From positions 1 to 7,709 of the forward strand of contig CANQLS010000071.1 of the NCBI GenBank assembly GCA_947624765.1: a stretch of 7,709 nt of DNA, written 5' to 3'. This document shows, in pieces, positions 1 through 4,627 of this stretch (positions are counted from its first letter, which is position 1; each line of letters starts with the position of its first letter). The translations under genes were made by a program, and so were the position numbers. A model generated the notes under the pieces. It was given only the letters and a program-made list of their open reading frames with translations. It was not told the origin of the DNA and did not search any database. The DNA is from an uncultured Clostridia bacterium (GTDB lineage: Bacteria > Bacillota > Clostridia > TANB77 > UBA1234).

Positions 1-146
1 GTAAGTTTATAATCTTTAATTTCGACTTCTGCATTATTAGCACGTTTTGACAACTTACTGACGTCAATAAAATGTTCAAATATGCTAATACCACTCTTTT
101 TCAGAGTGGTATTAGTATGTTCTATTAGTTCAAATAGAAATGTCAT
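1..146 (-). pseudogene. DinD-like (damage-inducible protein D) fragment, N-terminally truncated, partial at window edge
   Basis: The minus strand is open from an ATG at 146-144 to the window edge, giving 48 residues plus two bases (AC) that start a Thr codon. The read-out includes KKSGISIFEHFIDVSK and ANNAEVEIKDYKL(T). From memory this matches the DinD family, where a KN-SG...DHF-DV-KMV...REI-DY-L(S/T)RYACYL block lies after about 30-40 N-terminal residues. The visible homology begins at the base after the tRNA-Arg(CCT) CCA. The part of the family upstream of this block is missing, and the same frame meets a TAG stop inside the tRNA. There is no ribosome binding site before the ATG. I therefore read it as a 5'-truncated remnant, although translation from the ATG cannot be excluded. 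DinD proteins in E. coli are SOS-induced and affect RecA; whether this fragment does anything is unknown. The rest of the gene lies outside the window. Confidence 0.58.
82..118 (-). terminator. Long perfect hairpin downstream of tRNA-Arg(CCT), possible terminator
   Basis: Bases 85-97 and 103-115 are a perfect 13-bp inverted repeat around a 5-base loop. With one G·T pair the stem extends to 82-118. It lies about 30 bases past the CCA end of tRNA-Arg(CCT) on the minus strand, so it could end that transcript. The bases after the stem on the minus strand (TTTGAACATTTTATT) are only loosely U-rich, so a classic intrinsic terminator is not certain. The hairpin sits inside the dinD-like reading frame. 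Confidence 0.4.
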
Positions 147-223
147 TGGTGCACCCGAGGGGAATCGAACCTCCGACCTCTCCCTTAGGAGGGGAGCGCT
201 CTATCCTACTGAGCTACGGATGC
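147..223 (-). tRNA. tRNA-Arg (anticodon CCT)
   Basis: This is a full cloverleaf of 77 nt with CCA encoded at 149-147. The acceptor stem GCATCCG pairs with CGGGTGC with one G·T. The D stem is GCTC/GAGC. The anticodon stem CTCCC/GGGAG encloses the loop CTCCTAA, so the anticodon is CCT (189-187), reading the AGG arginine codon. The T stem GGAGG/CCCCT carries an A·C mismatch and a G·T pair around the TTCGATT loop, slightly weaker than usual. The gene is transcribed away from tRNA-Arg(ACG) from its own promoter. Its 3' end directly abuts the dinD-like fragment, the classic position for an integrase target site, although no integrase gene is visible here. Confidence 0.96.
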
Positions 224-250
224 GTATGAGATTTATTAAACTCGAACATT

Positions 251-279
251 ATTATAGCTAAAAAATAATAAAAATTCAA
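251..279 (-). promoter_or_regulatory. Promoter of tRNA-Arg(CCT)
   Basis: On the minus strand TTGAAT (279-274) is followed after exactly 17 bases by TATAAT (256-251). A start near 244 would give a leader of about 20 nt before the tRNA 5' end at 223. The -35 hexamer lies in the left arm of the 270-297 palindrome. Confidence 0.75.
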
Positions 280-297
280 GTTTTTACTTGAATTTTT
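270..297. repeat. Palindrome at the centre of the divergent tRNA promoters
   Basis: AAAAATTCAAG (270-280) and CTTGAATTTTT (287-297) form an 11-bp perfect inverted repeat around a 6-base loop. Each arm contains one outward-facing -35 hexamer TTGAAT (279-274 on minus, 288-293 on plus). The palindrome could therefore be simply the product of two mirrored promoters, an operator, or a weak bidirectional hairpin. The sequence alone does not decide. Confidence 0.7.
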
Positions 298-315
298 GCA
301 AAATGCTAGTATAAT
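288..315 (+). promoter_or_regulatory. Promoter of tRNA-Arg(ACG)
   Basis: TTGAAT (288-293), a 16-base spacer and a consensus TATAAT (310-315) sit just upstream of the tRNA. A start near 322 would leave only about five bases before the mature 5' end at 327. Confidence 0.8.
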
Positions 316-326
316 AATTAATAGAT

Positions 327-403
<77 letters not shown>

Positions 404-404
404 T

Positions 405-431
405 ACTCTCAAACTAATTTGAGAGTTTTTT
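405..431 (+). terminator. Intrinsic terminator of tRNA-Arg(ACG)
   Basis: A 9-bp perfect stem ACTCTCAAA/TTTGAGAGT (405-413 with 418-426) has a 4-base loop and is followed by a T run (427-431). It begins two bases after the tRNA CCA. Confidence 0.9.
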
Positions 432-592
432 GCTTTTTTGGAGTATATAAAATATCCTTTATTTCGCTATTAGGCTTTTCAATTTCTTTATATAATAACT
501 ATCATATTTTATATCAATTTTTCTTTTATTATATATATTAAATCCTCATACATGACTTTGAAAATTGCTTTATAATAATTAAATTAGGAGTT

Positions 593-621
593 TTGAACAA
601 AATAGTTTCTTCTTTCATATT
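593..621 (+). promoter_or_regulatory. Possible promoter of the small membrane protein gene
   Basis: TTGAAC (593-598), 17 bases and CATATT (616-621) lie just upstream of the strong ribosome binding site at 632-639. Each hexamer matches consensus at four of six positions. A consensus TATAAT at 571-576 is an alternative -10, but it lacks a good -35 at the right distance. Confidence 0.35.
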
Positions 622-645
622 CTATATATAGAAGGAGGAGATTTT

Positions 646-1050
646 ATGAGTTGTAATAAAAACTTATTATATATCCTAATAACAATTGTTAGTATTGCAG
701 TTGGAATTACCTATGGGTATTTCTATGCTACTTCAATTATAGAAGCAATTACCTCGATTTTGTGGTCTGCTTTTGCTATAGCATTATTTGCTACATTGAT
801 ATTGTTAGGAATAATATTGTTTAATCGAAAAGAGACAAATCAGTGTATATGTCGAGATGGTTTCTTTTTATTATTTGGAATTATAGGAACATTAATATTC
901 TCTGAAATATCATTAGCGGTTACTATTAATACAACGTTAATTGCGGTGTTAGTTGGAATAACAGCATTTTTTACAGTATTTACAATTCTTTCACTTGCAA
1001 AAATGATAGCTTGTTTAATTCAATCTATTTGCAGTTGCCAAAATTATTAA
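646..1050 (+). CDS. Small four-helix membrane protein with clustered cysteines, function unknown
   Basis: The product has 134 residues and is almost entirely hydrophobic. Likely membrane helices are about 7-29, 32-59, 72-94 and 97-125. The ATG follows a very strong site, AAGGAGGA, six bases upstream, so the start is secure. With the basic RK at 61-62 on the inside, the N-terminus, the middle loop and the C-terminus would all face the cytoplasm. Those segments hold five of the six cysteines (C3, C67 and C69 as CxC, C129 and C131 as CxC), and C123 lies near the inner end of helix 4. Similar small CxC-containing four-helix proteins occur in Firmicutes as uncharacterised proteins; that is recollection, not a search. 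The gene is monocistronic: tRNA terminator upstream, own terminator downstream. Metal binding or a redox role would be speculation. I do not recognise a named family. Confidence 0.85.
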   Translation: MSCNKNLLYILITIVSIAVGITYGYFYATSIIEAITSILWSAFAIALFATLILLGIILFNRKETNQCICRDGFFLLFGIIGTLIFSEISLAVTINTTLIAVLVGITAFFTVFTILSLAKMIACLIQSICSCQNY

Positions 1051-1057
1051 AATTATA

Positions 1058-1105
1058 AAGACGTCTATTAGGTAATAACATTTGCGTGATAGACGTTTTT
1101 CTTTT
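1058..1105 (+). terminator. Intrinsic terminator after the small membrane protein gene
   Basis: ACGTCTATTA (1061-1070) pairs with TGATAGACGT (1087-1096) with one G·T pair, around a 16-base loop. The stem can extend by A-T pairs to 1058. A T run follows (1096-1100, then CTTTT). It starts eight bases after the stop codon. Confidence 0.75.
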
Positions 1106-1156
1106 ATAACTTTTTATTTTCTTTCGCATAAACTATTAATAAGTAGCTTACTTGTG

Positions 1157-1164
1157 AAAGGAGA
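1157..1164 (+). promoter_or_regulatory. Ribosome binding site deciding the start at 1178
   Basis: AAAGGAGA lies about 14 bases before the ATG at 1178, slightly further than ideal. It is the only good Shine-Dalgarno sequence near the beginning of this frame, and the ATG it serves opens a textbook signal peptide. The frame is also open upstream to a TTG at 1082, but that codon lies in the loop of the preceding terminator. Confidence 0.6.
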
Positions 1165-1177
1165 AAGTAAAAGATTT

Positions 1178-2584
1178 ATGAAAAAAATAATTTGTTTATT
1201 TATTATATTATTTAGTTTTTGCTTGGTTGTTGTGTATGCAGCTGATGAGCCAACATATGATCCAACTTATAACAATAGAGCTGGTGCTTTTTATGCTAAC
1301 GGAACAGAAATTACAATTGAGGAAGATGTAAGTGGAAAAGCTATCATTAAATGGCTTGGAGGAAGTCAAATTGTGCCACCTAGCACAACAGTTTTTGGTG
1401 GAGGAGGACCTGGAAGTAATTATGATTCTTCGAAGATTACTATGAATGGTGGTAATGTGTTTTGCGTTGTAGGAGGTGGCTTATCAAAAGAGGAGAGTAA
1501 TGTTGCAATAGTGGGAAATGCAAATATTGTTGTCAATGGAGGAACAGTATCTGGAAATGTAGTGGGAGGAGGATATTTATATTCGTCAGTAAACACATCA
1601 AACATTACTATTAATGGTGGTAATATTGAAGCCATTCTCGGAGGCGGTTTTGCGACTATTATGATAGATGGGCAAATATATAATTCGGGAACTGAAGCGG
1701 AGGCACAAAATTCTGGTACACGTGTGAATGATGTTTCGATTACAGTAAATGATGTTTCTATGCCACCAGATGAATTTTCAAGTGGTGTTATTTATGGTGG
1801 AGGTCATGGCCCTGCATATGTAGGAAATACAGTGCTCACAATTAATGGCGGAAGCATGAAAAAAGGTTATATCACAGCAGGAGGTTCCGAAGGTTATGTG
1901 GAAAATGCAGAAGTTAATATTGCTGGAGGAGATATGTATCTTTATCAATCTCTTAATAAAGGAACAGTTGGAAACGTAACAACAATTATGACTGGAGGTT
2001 CTATAGAAAAATTTTTTGTAGGTGGTGAATCTGGAGATCCGTCAGTAACCGGTGCGATAAATCAATGTGAAATATTTTTAGTTGGAGGAGAAATTACAAC
2101 ACAACTATCAGCAGGAATTAACAATGCTGCACCGTTAACATTAGATAATACACAATATAAACTCGTTGAAATAGAAGATATAAACATTACAAATGATAGA
2201 GTTCCACCAGAGCAGAAAACACAGGTTATTTATTCTCTTATATTAAATCCAACAGAATTGGTATTGCGTGAGGGAGAAAATGGCGTGATTGATGCCGATT
2301 TAATCACAGAGCCAATTGGATACGATTATTTACTTATTGGAGATATTGATTGGCAATCAAATTCAGAAGCAATTGCAACTGTTTCTGATGTGGGGCAAGT
2401 ATTTGCTGAAAGACAAGGACATACAACAATTACGGCATCATTCATGAATAAAGTTGAAACTGCCACAGTAACAGTGGAAGGTGTTATTCCGCCAGTTCTA
2501 GTCATGACTTGGGTTTTACCAATCTTAGTTTGGTTTGCTATATTTATACTTGTTTTTATTTTGTTAAATCAAAGAGAAAACTAA
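1178..2584 (+). CDS. Secreted, membrane-anchored protein with Gly-rich beta-repeats and a BIG2-like domain
   Basis: From the ATG at 1178 the product has 468 residues. Residues 1-21 are a signal peptide (MKK, hydrophobic core, VYA before the cut). Residues of about 85-315 form a ladder of roughly eight repeats of the type [IV]T[IV]NGG-x-[IV]...[IV]xGGG, for example at 87-101, 117-132, 144-157, 220-236 and 268-283. The pattern suggests a beta-solenoid. Residues of about 350-434 resemble a bacterial Ig-like (BIG2) domain, with LNPTELVLREGE near the start, WQSNSEAIATVS in the middle and GHTTITAS near the end. Residues 440-463 form a transmembrane helix followed by the short tail NQREN. There is no LPxTG sortase motif. 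The topology is an extracellular repeat stalk held by a C-terminal membrane anchor. Adhesion or a cell-surface structural role is plausible but not shown. It is a single gene with a terminator upstream and a hairpin downstream. Confidence 0.82.
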   Translation: MKKIICLFIILFSFCLVVVYAADEPTYDPTYNNRAGAFYANGTEITIEEDVSGKAIIKWLGGSQIVPPSTTVFGGGGPGSNYDSSKITMNGGNVFCVVGGGLSKEESNVAIVGNANIVVNGGTVSGNVVGGGYLYSSVNTSNITINGGNIEAILGGGFATIMIDGQIYNSGTEAEAQNSGTRVNDVSITVNDVSMPPDEFSSGVIYGGGHGPAYVGNTVLTINGGSMKKGYITAGGSEGYVENAEVNIAGGDMYLYQSLNKGTVGNVTTIMTGGSIEKFFVGGESGDPSVTGAINQCEIFLVGGEITTQLSAGINNAAPLTLDNTQYKLVEIEDINITNDRVPPEQKTQVIYSLILNPTELVLREGENGVIDADLITEPIGYDYLLIGDIDWQSNSEAIATVSDVGQVFAERQGHTTITASFMNKVETATVTVEGVIPPVLVMTWVLPILVWFAIFILVFILLNQREN

Positions 2585-2596
2585 AGAAAATAATGG

Positions 2597-2631
2597 GAGC
2601 GTGGCGACGACCATTGATTACCGTTACGCTC
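2597..2631 (+). terminator. GC-rich hairpin after the surface protein gene, possible terminator
   Basis: GAGCGTGGCG (2597-2606) pairs with CGTTACGCTC (2622-2631) with two G·T pairs and a 15-base loop, 12 bases after the stop codon. No T run follows directly, so it is a weak or atypical terminator, or a 3' stability hairpin. Confidence 0.4.
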
Positions 2632-2662
2632 GCATATACATAGCTTTTATCAAGTTTTCCTA

Positions 2663-2691
2663 TTGTAAAATCCCTTATTTTGTGATATAGT
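2663..2691 (+). promoter_or_regulatory. Promoter of the DUF362-tadA operon
   Basis: TTGTAA (2663-2668), a 17-base spacer and TATAGT (2686-2691) fit a housekeeping promoter. TG at 2683-2684, one base before the -10, makes it an extended -10. The leader would be about 50 bases long. Confidence 0.7.
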
Positions 2692-2733
2692 AATCAAAAC
2701 AATACAAGCATGGTAAACGATATTTTCAAAGAG

Positions 2734-2740
2734 AGAGAGG
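2734..2740 (+). promoter_or_regulatory. Ribosome binding site deciding the start at 2750
   Basis: AGAGAGG ends directly against an ATG at 2741 but nine bases before the ATG at 2750. Only the second has a workable spacing, so 2750 is the likely start. Confidence 0.65.
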
Positions 2741-2749
2741 ATGATATTA

Positions 2750-3628
2750 ATGGAAAAAGCAAAAGTTTATTTTTACAAAAAAATAACGCCGGAAAATTTA
2801 GTAAAGGCATATGAAGTATTAGGAGTAGAATTAACAGGAAAAGTAGGAATTAAAATTTCTACTGGTGAACCAGGCGGACACAATTATCTTAAACCAGAAT
2901 TATTAAAAAATTTGGTAGATAAAGTAAATGGAACTATTGTAGAATGTTGTACAGCTTATGCTGGAAGAAGAATGAAATTGGAAGATCATCTTCAAGCAGT
3001 TAAAGAACATGGTTTTACTGATATAGCTGATGTAGATATTATGGACGCAGATGGCGATTTTGAAATTCCTGTTGGTGGAAAAAACTTAGATGTTGATATT
3101 GTTGGAAATCATTTAAAAAATTATGATGCTATTTTAAATGTAGCACATTTTAAAGGTCATGCTATGGGCGGTTTTGGTGGAGTTATTAAAAATCAATCTA
3201 TTGGTATTGCTTCAACAGCAGGAAAAACATATATTCACACGGCAGGAAAAACTAGAAACGCACCAGAACTATGGGATAATTTGCCGGAGCAAAACGCTTT
3301 CTTGGAGTCAATGGCAGAAGCAGCTAAAGGAGTTGCTGATTATATGAAAGGTAAAATCTTATATATTGATGTAATGAATAATTTATCTGTAGATTGTGAT
3401 TGCGATTCTAATCCAGAAGCACCTTGCATGAAAGATATTGGAATTTTATCTTCACTAGATCCAGTAGCTTTAGACCAAGCATGCATTGATTTAATTTGGA
3501 ATTCAGAAGATGAAGGAAGACCACATTTTCAAGAAAGAGTTGAAAGACAGAATGGAAGATATATTCTTCCTTATGCAGAATCAATCGGATTAGGTAGCAG
3601 AGAATATGAATTAATAGAAATGGATTAA
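2750..3628 (+). CDS. DUF362 family protein
   Basis: The product has 292 residues from the ATG at 2750; an in-frame ATG at 2741 would add three residues but has no spacing to the ribosome binding site. It resembles DUF362 proteins, a family without an agreed function. Visible family features are a central HFKGHAMGGFGGVIKN block (133-148), a CC pair at 66-67, and a Cys-rich stretch CDCDSNPEAPC (216-226) followed by MKDIGILSSLDPVALDQA, typical of the family's C-terminal half. The ferredoxin-type 4Fe-4S domain that follows DUF362 in many members is absent. No signal peptide or membrane helix is seen, so it is probably cytoplasmic. The His and Cys residues would suit metal or Fe-S binding, but this is inference. 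It is first in an operon with tadA, whose start lies six bases after its stop. Confidence 0.82.
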   Translation: MEKAKVYFYKKITPENLVKAYEVLGVELTGKVGIKISTGEPGGHNYLKPELLKNLVDKVNGTIVECCTAYAGRRMKLEDHLQAVKEHGFTDIADVDIMDADGDFEIPVGGKNLDVDIVGNHLKNYDAILNVAHFKGHAMGGFGGVIKNQSIGIASTAGKTYIHTAGKTRNAPELWDNLPEQNAFLESMAEAAKGVADYMKGKILYIDVMNNLSVDCDCDSNPEAPCMKDIGILSSLDPVALDQACIDLIWNSEDEGRPHFQERVERQNGRYILPYAESIGLGSREYELIEMD

Positions 3629-3634
3629 TCAGAT

Positions 3635-4081
3635 ATGAACGAAAAATATATGAAACTTGCAATAAAAGAAGCACAGAAAGCATATGATGAAGAAGAAGTG
3701 CCAATTGGTGCAGTTATTGTAAAAGATGATAAAGTAATTGCAAAAGCACATAATCGAAGGGAAATGAAGAAGCAATCATGTGCCCATGCAGAAATTTTGG
3801 CAATTGAGAAAGCTTGCAAAAAGTTAGAAGCATGGCGTTTGGAAAATTGTGATATGTATGTAACACTAGAGCCTTGTGCTATGTGTGCAGGAGCAATTTT
3901 AAATGCCAAGATGCGTAATGTGTATATTGGAGCAATGGAGCCAAGAAGCGGTGCTGTTGGTTCAAAAATAAATTTATTTTCAGATTATCGATATAATCAC
4001 GAAGTAAATTATGAAACGGGAATATTAGAAGAAGAATGTAAAAATTTGATGCGAAACTTTTTTCGAGCAAAAAGAAAGTAG
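3635..4081 (+). CDS. tadA: tRNA-specific adenosine deaminase TadA
   Basis: The product has 148 residues, the usual length for TadA. It is a zinc-dependent deaminase that converts A34 to inosine in tRNA-Arg(ACG) in the cytoplasm, needed to read CGC and CGA. The catalytic HAE is at 51-53 (H51 zinc ligand, E53 proton shuttle). PCAMC at 80-84 gives the other two ligands, C81 and C84. The EVPIGAVIV segment at 21-29 and RSGAVGSKINLF at 104-115 are typical of TadA rather than cytidine or guanine deaminases. The basic end (FFRAKRK) fits tRNA binding. The ATG lies six bases after the DUF362 stop and has no convincing Shine-Dalgarno sequence, so translation is probably coupled to the upstream gene. The stop codon TAG runs straight into the terminator stem. 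Its substrate tRNA is encoded at 327-403. Confidence 0.95.
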   Translation: MNEKYMKLAIKEAQKAYDEEEVPIGAVIVKDDKVIAKAHNRREMKKQSCAHAEILAIEKACKKLEAWRLENCDMYVTLEPCAMCAGAILNAKMRNVYIGAMEPRSGAVGSKINLFSDYRYNHEVNYETGILEEECKNLMRNFFRAKRK

Positions 4082-4108
4082 TGGGCGGCCAGTGGTCGCC
4101 CACTTTTA
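4080..4108 (+). terminator. Terminator of the DUF362-tadA operon
   Basis: GTGGGCGGCC (4081-4090) pairs with GGTCGCCCAC (4094-4103) with one G·T pair around a 3-base loop, followed by TTTT. The first stem base is the last base of the tadA stop codon. The stem is very GC-rich compared with its surroundings. Confidence 0.85.
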
Positions 4109-4138
4109 CGGGTTAAATTTTGTTCACAAAAAAATCAT

Positions 4139-4167
4139 TTGACAAATCACAAAATAATTAGTATACT
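4139..4167 (+). promoter_or_regulatory. Near-consensus promoter of the marR-ABC operon
   Basis: A perfect TTGACA (4139-4144), a 17-base spacer and TATACT (4162-4167) make the strongest promoter in the window. Such a strong promoter suits control by a repressor. Confidence 0.9.
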
Positions 4168-4170
4168 AAT
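4157..4170. promoter_or_regulatory. Probable MarR operator overlapping the -10
   Basis: ATTAGTATACTAAT is a perfect 14-bp palindrome covering the whole -10 hexamer. Its size and symmetry fit MarR dimer sites, and the next gene encodes a MarR protein. Autorepression is inferred. A second imperfect symmetric stretch, TTTTGT-TC-ACAAAA (4118-4131), lies just before the -35 and may or may not matter. Confidence 0.7.
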
Positions 4171-4198
4171 CATTGCTTATTAAAAAGGAGGTATTTAA

Positions 4199-4615
4199 AT
4201 GGATAAAGAAATTGGAGGATATTTTAGAGAAATTAATCAAGCAATCTATAACAAATTGGAGGAAAAATTAGTAAAGTATGAATTGGTGAAAGGTCAAGCT
4301 CATTTATTACTATTAATTCGCGATAACGATGGTTGTACTCAAAAGGAGTTAGCTAACTTTATTGGAGTAAAGTATTCATCAATGAGTGAAAGATTGAACA
4401 AATTAGAAAGGAATGGATATATCGTTAGAACTGCGGATGAGAATAATTTAAAGTATAAAAGAATATTTATTACTCAAAGCGGAAAAACAGCAGTTATTCA
4501 ATGTAGAAAAATCATTAAAGAGTTAGATGAACAGATGTATAAGGGAATGACTAAGAAAGATAAAGCCCAATTTGAGGAATATTTACAAAAGATTATTAAG
4601 AATTTGACAAAATAG
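4199..4615 (+). CDS. MarR family transcriptional regulator
   Basis: The product has 138 residues, normal for MarR. A winged helix-turn-helix spans about residues 30-100. Helix-turn-helix residues are CTQKELANFIGVKYSSMSER (46-65), then the recognition-helix end and LERNGYIVRTADENNLKYKRIFIT, the wing with its usual acidic-to-basic stretch. Helices at both ends would form the dimer. The ATG follows AAGGAGG (4185-4191) by seven bases. MarR proteins usually repress efflux genes next to them and release DNA when a drug or phenolic ligand binds. Here the stop lies 12 bases before the first ABC gene, so the three genes form one operon behind the palindrome-bearing promoter. The ligand cannot be read from the sequence. 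Confidence 0.93.
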   Translation: MDKEIGGYFREINQAIYNKLEEKLVKYELVKGQAHLLLLIRDNDGCTQKELANFIGVKYSSMSERLNKLERNGYIVRTADENNLKYKRIFITQSGKTAVIQCRKIIKELDEQMYKGMTKKDKAQFEEYLQKIIKNLTK

Positions 4616-4627
4616 TAGGAGGAAAAA

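Noticed and set aside
270..297. AT-rich palindrome with flanking T run considered as a bidirectional terminator
   Set aside because: It lies upstream of both tRNA genes, holds both -35 elements, and no gene ends into it. A promoter reading is better.
404..560. Short minus-strand stretches that look faintly protein-like in the gap after tRNA-Arg(ACG)
   Set aside because: Each is under 30 codons, broken by stops in every frame, overlaps the tRNA terminator, and has no start with a ribosome binding site. AT-rich intergenic sequence explains them.
646..1050. Small membrane protein considered as a holin or toxin of a prophage
   Set aside because: Four helices, clustered cysteines, its own terminator and no neighbouring endolysin or antitoxin speak against it.
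1440..1625. Repeated DNA motif AATGGTGGTAAT, considered as a possible CRISPR-like or mobile repeat
   Set aside because: It is the coding DNA of the NGGN protein repeat, with irregular spacing and variable flanks.
1420..1635. 71-codon minus-strand open frame inside the surface protein gene
   Set aside because: It is Pro-rich because GGN glycine codons on the other strand read as proline. It is a shadow of the Gly-rich repeats, with no ribosome binding site.
3408..4103. Minus-strand open frames across the DUF362-tadA junction, tadA and its terminator
   Set aside because: They overlap the confidently identified tadA and DUF362 genes and show no recognisable motif.
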